Assembly: GCF_011397635.1 (NCBI RefSeq) | Contig: NC_064756.1 | Location: forward strand, 31,176,996 to 31,240,995 | DNA length: 64,000 bases | Reading direction: 5' to 3' | Source of the DNA: Epinephelus fuscoguttatus | Lineage: Eukaryota > Chordata > Actinopteri > Perciformes > Serranidae | Shown: one piece after another, positions 45,479-59,723 of the stretch | Numbering within the stretch: position 1 is the stretch's first letter | How the letters are laid out: the number at the start of each line of letters is the position of its first letter | Position numbers and translations under genes: made by a program | The notes under the pieces: generated by a model | The model's database searches: none | Seen by the model: only the letters and a program-made list of their open reading frames with translations | What the model was told of the DNA's origin: nothing

Positions 45479-47617
45479 TCACATTCCACACTCCCTCCAA
45501 ACCTAAAATATGAAGAACATGTTCAATCCAAACTGTCACTGACATTTTCTACACTGTTAAAGTTAGCAATTCTGTGTTGAAGAGAATCATCCAACAACAT
45601 CTGGTTAAGAGCTTATGTGTCCTGTACCTGAGTGGCTGCTCTGTGCACGATGGAGTGTCTGAGGGCCAATTTGTTGATGTCTCTGGAGTATCCTCCCCCG
45701 ATAACAGCAGCCACAGGAACACCTCTGCTCACCACAGTCTTCATCACGTACAGATCCCTCTGATACAGCCCTAGGAGATAATCAGTTCAAAGAGAGATTC
45801 AAGAGTTGAGAAATTATTTGTAAGTGGAGATACTCAGGTGTCAAAGTTACCACGTGCCTTGGTCAGTCAGACGGAGCCTCCCGAGTTCATCTTCCCAATG
45901 AGGGTCGACACCTGCGTCATACAGAACCAGGTCTGGACGAAAGGTCTCCAGCAGCCAGGGGAGGTGGGCCTCCACTGTTGAGAACATCATCAGACATGTT
46001 GGTAAGTTCATGGAAACAAACATTCACATTACTGTTAACATGTTACTGATTACAAAAGATGCACTTTATGACTTTTATTTGATTTGTTCATGTCAAAACC
46101 AGCAAAGTGAAAACAGAAATGAATGACTAAAATTTCAACATTTGACAAATTTAAAGACTTTAGTACTCAAATGAAAATTTTTGAATTTGACAGCAAAGTA
46201 TTTGGATCTACACTTTGAACACATATTGATCATTATGTTCTGTGTTAACGTGCCTGTGGACAGGTAATCCTTGTCTTCCAGCCCATCCTCCACGCTGACA
46301 TCTAGGTCACTCTGTTGTTTACGAAGGGGGAAGTTTTTCCCACAGTGCACTGAGAATGTAAACACATACGGCTCATCTTTAAAAATGAAAGCAGTGCCGT
46401 CTCCCTGTTGGATGCAAAAGATGAGAGTTTTACTACTGCAGAAACGTTTAGCCTATCAGTACAAATGTTCAGATTACATATTGGTACCAGAACATTAAAA
46501 GTAGTAGAGACAAGTTAACACCACCTGATGCACATCTAGATCCACAATTAAAACCTTCTTTTTCGGGGAGGAGGTGCCAATCAGGTATTTGGCTGCAACT
46601 GCCAAGTCATTAAGGAGACAAAACCCTGAACCATAGCTTGGAAAAGCATGATGGGTTCCTCCTGCTGTGCTGCAGGCCAAACCCCTCTGCAGAGCGACTT
46701 GAGCAGCCAGAACAGTTCCACCTGTCAACACCAGAGAAGCTGTCATGTTGTGTTCGATCTTTCCAACTGTTAGATCATCAAGAGACTTCAGATGTTCTCC
46801 CCACCTGTTTCATATCGACAGCGTCTCACTATGCCTTCACTCCAGGGGAAACCTGTCCTCCTTTGTTCTTGCTCATTTATTTTCCCATTTATGAAGTTGT
46901 TTAAATATTCCTCAGTGTGCACACAGCTGAGTAAATCTTTAGAGGCAATTTCAGGGACCCACACCTACTGTGAAGAAGAGAGAAGTGCTTCCAGTAGTCA
47001 CAATGATTTTTACTATCAGTTATTTATTGTTTTCTTATTGATCAATCGCTGTTAAATGCTCTAAAAATATCATATGTATATGTTGTGTCCTAGCAACAGT
47101 CCAAAATCGATATCAGTGTGTTATATCAGCTGATAGTGATATGACACCAGGGGAACTGCTGTTGAATCATTGTTTCTATTAAATAATCAGTCATACTGGT
47201 GACATTATGGCACAGTTAATAAAAGATATCATCATACTTTCTTTTTTTTTTTTTTTTTTGGAAGAAGATATCAATGATTGGCTCACCTGTTTCTCTGTGA
47301 TGACTTGATCTTTGATTAAACAGTTTAAAACCTGGGGAAACTTGCCCATTGGGAACCTGTGGTTGGGTGGGAGGTCGCACACATACTTGCTGTGATGAAC
47401 AATCGGAAGTCCGCTGGATTCATGTCTTACCTGCAAGGTGAAGAGGCTCCCTGTAAGGTCAGTTTGAATGCAATGCATTGTGTTTGTAATATACTTTACT
47501 TTATGATGTTCTCACTTGTTCAGCATGGAAACATCTGCAGGAGCTGAATGCTGCACCGACCACAAGTCCGACTTTTATACGCGGTCCTCCAGAAAATATT
47601 AGTTTGATGCAGGTCAT
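45479..47617 (-). CDS. Histone-deacetylase-fold protein (HDAC11/HDA2- or bacterial-type)
   Basis: Eight exons read on the minus strand: 47617-47516, 47430-47287, 46964-46805, 46721-46525, 46404-46254, 45974-45858, 45770-45628 and 45502-45479 (TGA). All junctions keep frame: 1038 bases, 345 residues. The arginase/deacetylase fold is clear: LPIVHHSKYVCDLPPNHRFP, CVHTEEYLNNF, RYETGGTVLAAQVAL, the active-site pair in AGGTHHAFPSYGSGF, zinc ligands DLDVHQGDGT and YDAGVDPH, and the catalytic Tyr loop GGGYS. All expected catalytic and zinc residues are present, so a zinc-dependent deacylase is likely. The closest eukaryotic class is IV-like; the VHTEEY and PNHRFPMGKF blocks look more like bacterial or plant HDA2 forms than HDAC11. 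Introns 5 and 6 use GC donors. The first exon is less certain: a TATAAAAG lies within it. Convergent with trmt9b. Confidence 0.9.
47240..47259 (-). repeat. Homopolymer T run in intron 2 of the HDAC-like gene
   Basis: About 20 consecutive T on the + strand, about 30 bases downstream of the exon 2 donor in gene orientation. Confidence 0.9.
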
Positions 47618-50600
47618 TTCTCTGACTGAGGTTAATTCTAAATGACTTGATTACATAACACTGGGAAATGTTGCGTTGTTATGCAGGTTGTTGTTATGAA
47701 ACGCGGTGTAAACGTGCTGATAGTGTCCTGTTTGTTGACGGATGTTGGACTGTGTTTGTCCTCTCTGTGATACTGCCATCTGCTGTGATGGAGGTGAACA
47801 CAACACAAAGTGTGACGATTACATGGTTGATTATCACCATCTACTGATATGGAGTGAACACTGCAGATGTGCAGCATGATGGCCACAAACATGTATCAGT
47901 CAGACCCGCGGAAAAATATTGGCTTTTTATTGAGGGGGCAAATAAGTCATCCCTGCAGCATTCTATACTACCTGGTATGGATGCATGTCTGTCGCTTTGA
48001 AATCACACCTGCTCAACCAATTGAACATCTGCTCAAAGATTGTTGGTCAACCACTTCTTAAACTGTATGATTCAACCTAGCAAAATAGCATATTAAGGCT
48101 AGCAAAAAAAACACTGTATCAAATGCCAGTCATGTTCTAAAGATGGAATATACCCTGTTGCCATCACACAGACGATATGCTATATCACAGTTTAAGAAAG
48201 TTAGACCTCAAAGATATTTTGTCCATCAGTCAATTCTAAAGTAAAATCAAGATTTACACTTTCTTTTTCTCTTGTTTTTGCAATCGGGGCCTGCTGCCAT
48301 AAGACAAATTTCTGTGCAAGCAGATAATAAAGTATATCGTATCTTTTATTATATATCATTTCTGCTCCTAGATGTTCCTAAATCCTACACAATGGACCAA
48401 TGCAAACTTTATGCTAAACTTTTTTAATGCAAAGTTTAGCATGAAAACTCAGTGCTGGAATTGCATCATCAAATGATTGCATCTTTAGCATGTCGAATTT
48501 ACTTGAATATTCTGTGGTTATTCTCAAATTCATGAAATATATGAGACAGTGAGATTTTTTTATTTTATTTTTATTTTTCTTATTTTTCCAGTTAAAAAAA
48601 ACAGTAGTGAATTTGGCTTGGAGTCTGTTATATCCTATCCTGCATACACTACTGATTTCTTTCTCATAACAAAGTCATGAGTGGAGACGCAGTGCAGCTG
48701 GGGTGGATTTATAATTTTCCTCTTGTTACATCAAATCATCAAAGCTCTTTATATATTTAGAGTTTTCAGCACTCAACCCATGACATACTGCTCATCCTTT
48801 ATAGTGTACATAGAACCATGAGAGTAGTTTGTTTTTCCTCTTTGATGTTGTCTGTACCCTCACCATCTTTATCCACTTCTCCTCCTCTCCCTGTGAAGCC
48901 AAAGCAAGCCATGGCCGAGGTGGTTGATCACAGATGCAGAGAATCATTCATGGTGTCACACTGAAACATGTCAGACTCACAGCCTGAGAGATTCTTCACT
49001 CTCACGTGTTACACTTTGAAGTGACAGAGGACTCTGCAGAAGGGTGAGTGACGTCATGCAAATAGTTCACTCATTTTTTAGGATTTACAGAAAATCTTCA
49101 GTACATATTGCTCCTTGTTATGGATGAAAAATGCCTTTCTGTGGCTTGAAATGCCATATTTTCCTTATCACTGCAATGGCCTGTGATTAGCTACTTTTGT
49201 GTCTGGTTTTGCCTCTCCATCTGTCTCTGCTTTACATTGCTAGCAGGCAGCTCAAGGCAGTGTCTGGCATACAGTCGGCTGTGGGGTTCTCCCATGAGAG
49301 AGAGAGTGTGTTAGTGTGTGTGTGAAGAGTCTGTTGGATGGGGGGATTAGTGCAGCCCCCACTGGGGGCTAGTGTACTCACGGGCAGATAAGACAAAAGA
49401 TGAGAGCGTTGGCCCCAGGTGCAGAAAGAAATCTCTTCATAATAGAGAAAAGAGATTAGAGACGTAAAATCAATTACTGACATCAGCCATGTTAACAGGT
49501 ATTTCAAACAGGGAGAGAGGAAGAAGAAGAAGGAACTCTCTTTCCAAATGATAGATAATGATAAAGAGATGGTTTGCTTTGTGCAGTAAATAAAGGTTAT
49601 GTTCATTGATATATACATTCTGCTTCTGCTTTGACATTTCATGTCATCTTTTTAAAGGACCTGACCAGTTTTGAACGTTGAGGCTCATTTACTTCAAATC
49701 ACTTCACTCACACTTTTACACATACTCTTGAAACATGTTTGAGTTGTAGCTCTACAATCCAAATTCCAATCATAATGGTAAGGTGCAGATTCAGAATAGT
49801 GTTCAACTAACAATTATCTAATCATTGTAGGTTCATCTGCAAAATTATTTGGTCTAAAAATGTCACAGAATAGGAAAAAATACCCCTCACAAGTTCCCAG
49901 AGTCCACAGTGACATCACATGCTTGGTTTGCCAAATATAAAGTCCAAAACCAAAGATTAAGACACTGAATTTATTATAATAGAGGACAAAGAACATCAGT
50001 AAATGTTTTCATTTGAGCAGTCGAAACGAGGAACAGTTAATCAGTTATCAAAATAGCTGCTGAATAATTTTCTGTCAGTCGACTAACAGCTTAATTGACT
50101 GATTGTTTTAGCTAATCTACATGTAAACTGCATTGCCATGCAGTGATATTGACCAACAGTAATGTACACTTGATGTTTGCTGTGATTGATTGCACAAATC
50201 AAGCGAGTTTGAAGAATCTACTATTAGATTTTTATACCACTCAGAAATCAATAAAAACCAAACTGCAAAAGAATACATTTTAAAATGGTCATCAAGTATA
50301 AATGATTTGTAGTATAAGTTAAAACCTTAATAACACACTGGCATGTTTTTTTTTTTAATAATTTGCATCAGTGAAGGAGACACCACAGCTGATAGTCAGC
50401 TGTGAATGAGCAGCGGCCTGCTCCAGGGCAGCTGCTTTCAAGGCTTTGCAGCTCTGTGACTCATTCTTAGCAAAGACAAAAGAAGAAGCTGACAACTGCT
50501 CAGCTTTGATCTAATTTTCTCTTCTCTCATCGGGCAAAATAATAGCAGGCCAGCTTAAGTCAGCCCTCTATATATAGTTTTCCTCTCTCTCAGCACTGTG

Positions 50601-53600
50601 TAATAAATTACAGTCAAATTAGTTCAGGCGTCACCAAGTTGTTTCCTAGCTTTGAAGGTATAAGTTTAAGTTTATTCAACCAAAAGAAGCCACTTGTAGA
50701 CTTGGCTTAAAGAACTCGTTGGACCGTACATTTTGTACATCTTTCCTTCACACATGGATGGGATCGATGATTTGCTGCACGCAATGTGTGATTAACCAAA
50801 TGAATAACCTCTTCATCTCTGAATAGCCCTGTCATCTTGGCATGTATTTTCACGTTCCTGGAAGCAAACATGTTTGTTGTCCGACCCCAGTGGGGGAATG
50901 GGCGGTGTGAAGTGTGCATCACACACTGGATTCAAACATACCTGTCAATTACACAACATCACAATCACAACATTGAGCCCGCAAAACCCCCCGTCCTCAC
51001 CCTGCACCTCACAGCTCAGAGCGGAAGGAATTCGCTGGTTGATTGCGAGTGCTGGCAGAGCATGTTGCAGCAGGCGAGGACAGGGGTTGTTGTTGGAGTG
51101 AATTCATTTGTGGCTGCTTTCTGTGTGTGATGGTGACGGCCTGCCACCTCGTCCCTCCGAGGCAATCCCTGGGTCACATGAAAGGCTGAGCTGATTGACC
51201 TCTCATCATCCCTGTCCTCCTATAAGCACATACATGCTGTGGAGACAGGCTGTGAAGTCATTGTGCAGTAGTGTAATTTACCATCATCTTAGTGAGTGTT
51301 TACATTTCCTCTCGTTATCACCGGAATTGACATCTTCTTTAGCACCGCTCATTGTTTGGGAATGTCCTTAGAGCTAAGTTTTGTTTTTGTGTCGTGTGGC
51401 TATTGTGAGGTAAGAAGCATGTGTTGCCCACATGTGCTGTCAGAAAGCAGTAATGTTTGAGCAGATGAATTACCAAGAATTCATGATTAGGAGCAATGCC
51501 AAGAATACACACTTACCCAAATATTTGCCAAGCCCCAAAGCATTTTTTAGATCAGACATTTCCACACAATTTAACAAATATACTGTTGCTGTTGGATGGG
51601 ATCATTACTATTGTGGTGTTTGGTATGTGGTTTGATCATCTGAGGTTCTAAAGTTTAGTAATTTATCATCTTTACAGGTTACGTTTGAAAGAAATCAGCC
51701 ACGATACTGGAGGACAAATCTGAATGACTGGACAACCTAAGAAAAAACGCTTAATTTGATTTTAAATAAAGTAATAAGCTTGCATATATCAAGGTAAAAG
51801 CTCTCATGGGGTGTTATCGGAGCGGTTGGGATTTTAATTAAGCCAACAAAATGTGTCGGGGAGGAAACACAGTGGATTCATTAGGATGTGTACACCATTT
51901 TGTTTGAAACACTCCTCAGTACAGATTAGAATATGGACTTGGGGGATCTTGGGCTATTTTATGGATTACAATTTTAATTCTATATCAGATTCAACAGAAT
52001 AACATGAAGTGACTTGTTCCTCTTATCTGTGACCCAAATGAGACTTTTCCCCAGGAAGGTTTTTACACTTTCTCTGTTATGTGCTCTTACACATCATAGT
52101 GCTCAAAAATGAAACCCTCATGGCTTCCTGCTGAGTGAAAACAGCTGATTGCATCTGATGTGATTGCTACATTTGATTCTTTATAACTATGCCATCTGTC
52201 CTTTTTTTCCCACCGACCAGTTTTTATAGCTGATATATTTAGTAAGCCAGCAGTTGCTCTGCTCTGAAAAAAAACAGAGGACATGTCTTAACTCTTACTG
52301 TGCTTATATGTCCGATCGAATTGTGAGATCACCTGCAGACCATATTGTACATTTGCTCATTGCTCATGTGGTTATCTTTGAAAAGACTTTAAAAAGCCTA
52401 TGGCACAATATGAATAGTTTGCACACCCACACACTCCAACTCTGCGATGATTTGATCAGCTCTCAGAGACAGATAGACACAAAGTGAGACTGCAGTGAGA
52501 AGTGATAATGCAGAACATCTGCCCGGTGGTATGCGGGGAATCCGAAGGGGAGTTGAAAAGCAGCAGAGATATTGAGTCAGACTGTGGTATTGCTGGAATG
52601 TTTTCTAATGATGTTTACCTTTTCTATTGTGCTCATCTGCTTTCCACAGCCAGGTATGCTTCGAGTTACATAACAGTGCTTCATGCAACAGCAAAAAAAA
52701 AAAAAAAAAAAAATCCCACAGAAATATATTTTTGTGCTTTTACACATATCATCCTTGGATATAAATGCAGCATGATGAGAATGTTATCAGTGTTGCATGA
52801 GCATATAAAATATGATGAATTTGCGTACTGTAGATGTAGTTGAATCCTGTCAGTCTTTGCCATCTCAACAGACTCACGCTTGTTCTGTGCAGCAATAACA
52901 TGTTGCGTTGCTGGCAGGCAAACCTGTGACCATGTTTCAGCAACACAGCTGGCTCCATTCTCTTCCCCTCACTTTAATCTCACTGTGCCATGTGAAGACC
53001 ACAGGCACTTCAGAACGTCTGCCCTGTCTTGACAGCCGTGTTGATACCACTGATAAGAGTGAGAGGGAGAGAAGAGACAGCAAGTGAAGTGACAGCGCAG
53101 AATGTGTTTCTCCTCATACACTGTAAAGCCATTCAGTAGTTGAATATACAGTACCTGCTTTGAGTCAGAAAGAAAGTACAAGCATTTATCTTTCTTTGTA
53201 CCTCTGTTTCCCATCAACATTTTACACAATTTACTGTGATTTATAGTTTTAGCAGTGAGACACTGAATCTCTCCTAAACTTTTTGCCCATATTTGATTAA
53301 ATGTTTATTTTAAAAAAAACATCCACAAGTTCCTCTGTCAGAGATATATACAGTCATGTCTATTTGCCTAATTTTATTTTAGTAGTAGTTAGTAGGGCTG
53401 CCTCCTGAAAGTCGGAGATTATAATCATCAAGTTGGTGACCACTTAGTCGACTGAGATTCCTTCAATCACATTATAGACTTAAGATTTAGCTGCATAGTG
53501 ACCTTGGTTTCTCACTGCTCTTTGGTACAGGCAGCTGCAGACACAGAGGCAGCTGCCTGGAGAAAGAGAGGCTCGGAGATAATGCTATCTTCTGTCCTCT

Positions 53601-56600
53601 GCCTATAAGTGGTGAATTTACAGCTCACAGCAACTTCATATGATACAGTCTCTGGGTTTTGTGTGTCTATATCTAGCGTCAGCAAGAAATGTTGCACATT
53701 TCTGATCTGTCGTTAGCATTGTTTGTTTGTTTACTAGATTATATATACAAATATTCAAATATTCATGGTGTCAAGCTAAATCTGATGCGACTGACATCAT
53801 TCTAAGTTGGGTACAGGCCGAGCAGTTACTTTACTTCAAAGATTAATATTGCACTTTATAATGTGAGTCTTGTGAGAGACAGACCTGAAATTGAACTGTC
53901 ATAAATGTTGCACCAGAGGCAAAGATATCTTAACTTTAATTCTTATATAGGTCAAATTAAAAAAAAAAAAAAAAGTTCCTACATTTCCCATAATACATAG
54001 CACCTTTTTGTTAGACCCTTCCTGTCTGGTAAATCCTCGTGTCTTTTAAATTGATCTCAAACTGACATTTTTTTACTGCAGGTTCTTACAGTAAGAATTA
54101 CTGAAGCATACTGTCTTCAGTAGATCCAGAATCAGTGTAACACAATAAGGTTAGAGAGTAAAAGATAATCCTTTCAAACACTGATGTGGGAGTAGCTATA
54201 TTTGATTTGCAGCACTGAGATGATTTGATGAATATTTTTTACAGTGTATCAGATGGCTGTGTGTACTCTGGGCTGAAATATCTTGCACAAGCTTGAGTCA
54301 GAATGTTACTTGTGTCAAACTGTCATATTTAAAGTCTAAAATGTAAATAAACCAGAAAAGATTCTCAAATAAAAACAAATGTGTTTGCTAGATTAAAATG
54401 TTATGTTAAAAAGGGGAATATTTGCAGCCTGTTTTGAGACTAATAATTCATTGAAAAAATATTTTGTACCCTCAGGCGTTGCATTTCTTTAGTGAATGGG
54501 TCATGAACTCTGTCAATTTCAGTATGTCACACTCTTCCAGCCGAAGTGAATGGTGGAAAGACTGGAAAATTATCATTCTTATCACTCTGTAAATCAGCCA
54601 AAAACAAACAGTAATATCCTCTAACACTCATATTTACTTCTCTCTGGAGGGGTTGGCACTGAGCGCCTCCGCCTGCTGAGGATCTGTGTCCAGGCCTTGG
54701 TATGTCTGCCATCTCTGGCAGTTTGCTTTGGCAGCTTGTCCACACCCCCCTCAGTCCTGTCTTGACATAGTTGTCATAGCGATGATCTGTGGCGGGAGGC
54801 CTCGTCTTGTTTCCATTTTATTAGATACAGCTCTACATATAACTGTAAGTTACATTTGGCATTGATGCTGAGGAGATGTATGTTTTCATTTCAGCCACTA
54901 GAATGAAGAAAAGAAAAGCTCAAAGGGGAACACAGGCCTCACTTTTAGGACCTTTTAGAATGAAGTGATTTAAATCTCAATTTATGTTCTATTTACTATT
55001 TACTTCTGTATGAATCTATACACTGTTTTTAAGGAAAACCCTGTGTTGTATATCTCTAAAGGTCATAGCAAAAGCAAATTAATTTGATATATAAGTGAAA
55101 TTACAAATAGGTTAAAAGTCTCTTGACATAACACAAGTGTAATGAAGAGTGTTAAACTGTGATTATGGCGGTGAGAGTTGATCACACTAAGAGCTCTGTG
55201 GCAGTGTAGAGAGACTACTTTAAATACACACAGACATTGCTCTCTTTTATTTCCTCCCTCCTGCTCCAGGTGCTGACTCTGCCCTCCAACCCCTGTGTGG
55301 GGAAAAGTCATTGTAGTTCCTGCAGTGACACAAACAAGACTGTTTTCCTTTCTTGTTTCCACTACGGGCAGACAAGGCTTGTGAGAACATCCATCTGTGT
55401 TTGAGCGAACTGTTCTCACTCCCACTGGCCTTGGACTGTTCACCTTCACAGCTCAGATAGACCAGGCTGTGGAGAGGCTGCTATTTAATGAGTGTAGCCA
55501 GTTGTTGAAGTTGGTGTTTCTCATACGCTTTTTATTTACTCTCAGAGGCAATGCAGAGGACAGACACATTTTCAGTCTGTTTCTGTGTTTCACTTTCTGT
55601 CTCTGATTTTCTCCCTTTCACTCACACACACCTGCACACTATTGTTACCTTTCCTCAGACTGAATAAACAAGAGCACATTTTCTGCCTGTTTCTCCATAG
55701 TCAGTTTAGGTTGTGTACACATTTATGTGTGTGTAGTCAACCTAGGATGGAAAAATATTTTAAAAAGATGCCTTGTCTTTTGGTTTTAACTTTGTTTTAG
55801 TAAATAATAAACTGATGTAAATGAGTTTGGTTTTCAGGGAGAATTCTTATTTATGATTAGTTGGCAAAAGCCCAGTGCCTCCTGTAATCTTTCCATGTAA
55901 CCATTCCGACAATAGGGGAAATGTAAACACAGATATTAGACAAGGACATCAGGAATGTCACTCACTCTGAACAAAAGATCGGGAAACATTAAAAGTTGGC
56001 ACACATATCTTATCTCACCGGTCAGATAGTGGATTTATGGCTGTTGCATAGCTGCTGTGTCGAGCATAACTTTTGAATGTTTGTCTTTCATAACTTCACC
56101 TGTATCTAAATGTCATACAGGGTTCCCATGGTCATGGAAAAACTGGAAATTTCACAATTACATTTTCCAGGCCTGGAAAAGTCATGGAATTAGTAAAAAT
56201 CATTTAAGATTTTAGAGAAGTCATGGAATTTTGTTGTGTGTAATGAAATTGTTTCAGGAATAGCCTTCCACATAATCCAATCTAACATCAGATTTATTTT
56301 CTGGAGCTGACAGTATGACTTAGCTCTAATATGCATGGATGTGTGATTGTTTGTTTACAAAAACATACATTTCTTCATTTTCCCCACACATTCCATCTCT
56401 CCCTTCATGTATCCCCACTAGCGGAAGTCGTGTTTGAATAGAGTTTGAAATGTCTGAAAAACATGACACAAGTGGGGCAATGAAAAAAAAAGATGGGTCC
56501 TTAAAAAGTCATTAAAAGTTTTGAGATGTCCATGGAAATGTGTGGGAACTCTGTATTAGAGCAACAAATCTTTGGAGTTCAGTACCAAGTTTTTTGAAAG

Positions 56601-59189
56601 AGTCCTGCAGCTTTACTGATTTCAATTCAGGATGAAATGACAAAAATCTACCAAATCATGTATCCATCACCCATAAACACACATTCGTTATCTTGTCATT
56701 GTGTCCTGATATTTGCGTTTTAATTTTCTTAAGAGAGATGTTATTCTCTGTTTCTGGCCCAGGGATTTCCGATGTAAGCTTATAGCTAACTCTGGTGCAG
56801 CTTGTCCCTGCAAATAGAATAAATTTAATAAGTTGCTTATGTTTTCAGAGCCCAAGGCAGAGGTTGATGATGACTTCTAAACACCAAAAAAAAGAACACA
56901 TTGCTGAGAGCAAACAACAGCCACGGGCAGATTGCAAAGTATTTTATGAATGAGAGAAGTTAGTCAGTGCTCATTTCCCCCCCCCCGGCCAAAGGTCAAA
57001 CTGAGTCCAAGTGCTGACTTGTAGCTGTGGTTTCACCATCTCTCTCCTGGTGGGTGGACTGAATGAATGAGTGAACGAATGAATGAAACTATCCATGATG
57101 TAAAGTCAAGGACTTACACAATGTGAACTCTTTTTTCAGCACACCTGTCCTATCAGAGAGCCCAGGAGCTGCACAAAAAAACAATTCTTCAGCCAATGAA
57201 CGATCAAATGCTCAGACATGCCCCTTTCATGTTTACTCTCTGATGCTCATCTCTCACTTTCACCCACAATCCTTATATGCAATATACCTGGTTCTTCCTG
57301 CATTCGTTATTGAATCACAATAAAACACTAGGAAGAATATTATTTACTGAGGAATGCCTTGGTTCAAATTTGTAAGCTCATGTCACCTGGGAATGACTTG
57401 CAGCATCTGTTTGACTTATATATTACAAGCAAAACACTACATAGATTGTGTGTAAATATTACAAGAAGATTTAAGGATAAATCCAGGGTTTGAGAATATT
57501 TAGGTATGTCTTTGATTATCTGGATATTCCCTAACTGTTCAAGTATATTTTTGCTTCTTTAAGACACTGACAGAATGTGAATCAACTTCATTAGCGAGTG
57601 CTTTCCCCTGACATACCATTAAGTATTCTGTCAGCTGGTGATTTATAACTTGACACCACAAATTGGCTCTCTGTCTGATACAGACTTCTAATTGGCAGTT
57701 TTTCCTATATATAGTGTCAAATAAAAACTTGAGGAAACATGCTTTTGGTTTCAATTCAGCAATTAGTCCTCTCGTGGAGATATCATCATAATCTAGGTGT
57801 AATATGCTCCAGTAAATCACGGTGCCTCACAGCTTTCCCCTTTGACTTGAAAGCATTCCTCAGCCCGGTGTTTTGAAGCAATAGGTCACGGCTGCGGTTC
57901 ATCTTGCTCCTGCGCAGCTTGGGCCAGTGAAGTCAGCCATTCTTCACAGCCTGTTTGTGAGGGCTTGAAACCCATTTCACCTTGTTCTTTTACAGTGCCA
58001 AACGCTGCTGCTCCCTTCAACACACACCCTCCCCCACCCTCTGTCTCCTTTCTCCTCCTCTTTCCATCTCCTAAGGAGTACACATACTCCCTGCTCTTGC
58101 ACATATTCTGAATGGTTTGCTAACCGAACACTGCTGCAGCACCCCCAGGGAAACTGAGGAAGAGGGGGTGGTAGTTGTGATGACAAGCTTGCCTTTTAGC
58201 ATAATAGGCCTATGGGGACATAAGTGTGGCTCTGCAAGGGGCTGCCCAACCCTCTCTTCTCTCACAGGAACAAGACTCACTGCCACTGTTTTGCCATGCT
58301 CTCGTTGACTACTGTTTGGGCAACACACAACTTTTTCCACTCAGCAGGTGAGTCCTTCATTTTCTGTTTACCTGTGAATCTGACTGGCATGTGCTCATGA
58401 TGGAAAAACAAATGACAACTCTCACTCTCTCTCTCTTTGCTGATCCTGTTTGGTTGAGTTGAGAGAAGTATACTATAAGTTGTTTCTGCATGAGAAGACT
58501 TGTTCGGGGCCTTTCTGTTGAAATTCTCCAAAGCTGGATGCTTTTTTTTTTCTCCACTCCTCTAAATAAGTTGTGGTCTTGGCTTGCCAGTCAACACTCC
58601 CAGTTCATTTTCACTCTGTGACTTCTTCCTTCCATTGAAATCTGCTCTGCATTCATTTGAGAATAATGAGGCCCTCTTTGCATAGTGTTTTTTAAAAGGG
58701 GTTTCTTGGAAGGAGCCCTAATCTCTTGTACACTCACTTCACATTCACCATCCAGGGACAGGTTTTACAGGAGCCACTACACAGCATTTCATTAGTTATT
58801 ACTTAATGTTGCCGTGTGGAGAACATACTGAATGCTGGATTTTCCAATTTTCCCTCATCATGCCAGATTTATTAAATAATATCTCCAGAGTTAGATTTTG
58901 TCCTTGTCTGAGGTTGCTTTATCTGTTTGTGTCTTAAAAGCAGAAGAGTGTGTTTGCTTGTATGCATGTGTGTGTATATATGTGTGTGCTTGTGTGTCTC
59001 AAGGCCATGGTAAAGGCGTTGCCAACTGCAGCTTTCTCACAGTAACAGCAGAGACACGTGTACATAATTGTGAATAACTTACCGTTTGGTAGCTGCAATG
59101 TGCATTTCAAGATAATACACTGAAATAGCTGGGGGGTTTTTTCAATAAAAATCTCTGGGTTTCCATCTATACAATCAAATGTTTTGCTG
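47618..59189. other. Long intergenic region
   Basis: 11.6 kb with no supportable coding exon. Repeat traces: poly-A at 52690-52713, poly-A near 53958-53974, a TAGTCGACT-type MITE remnant near 53395-53460, an inverted-repeat element at 56116-56555, and a microsatellite-like TG stretch near 58968-58998. A donor-like AG|GTGAGT at about 58348 could end a 5' UTR exon of the gene starting at 60513. Confidence 0.4.
56116..56555. mobile_element. Inverted-repeat element with TACAGGGTTCCC ends
   Basis: Left end 'tacagggttcccatggtcatgg' and right end 'ccatggaaatgtgtgggaactctgta' are imperfect inverted repeats. Internal 'aagtcatggaatt' is repeated. A hAT-type nonautonomous element is likely; the flanking duplication is not clear. 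Confidence 0.6.
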
Positions 59190-59723
59190 TTAAAGGTCCA
59201 GTGTGTAGGGTTTAGGGGGATATATTGGCAGAAATGGAATATAATATAAGTGTGTTTTCTTGACGTTTTATTGTCTTCGTATAGTCACCTGAAAATAAGA
59301 ATCATTGTGCCCTAGAATGAGACATTTATATCTACACAGGGAGCAGGTCCTCATCCATGGAGTCCGCCATGTTGCACCACCATGTTTCTACAGTAGTCTA
59401 GAACGGACAAAACAAATTCTGGCTCTAGATAGGGCCATTCACGTCAGCCTCCATAGTTAGCAGGCCCCACAGTGATGAGCAATATCAGAAATTGATTTTT
59501 TTTTAAATATGAAACTGCTTTATTCAGTGTTTTTACCACTTTAAATCACCTGGTCTGTTTGTTTTAGAGAGGAAGAGACCTCTGTGGATAATGTGGCTCG
59601 CAGTAAAAACATCCTGAGCAGTGAACACTGACTAACTGGGAGAAGTTTCAGCTGGTTGCAGTCTTCACTCCTCACCACTAGATGCCATTAAATCCCCCTA
59701 AATCTTACACACTGCTCCTTTAA
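59190..59723. mobile_element. TTAA-target MITE, family A, copy 3
   Basis: Starts TTAAAGGTCCAGTGTGTAGG and ends CTTACACACTGCTCCTTTAA. Same orientation and interior as copy 1 at 13433-13975. TTAA at both ends (59190-59193 and 59720-59723). Confidence 0.9.
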
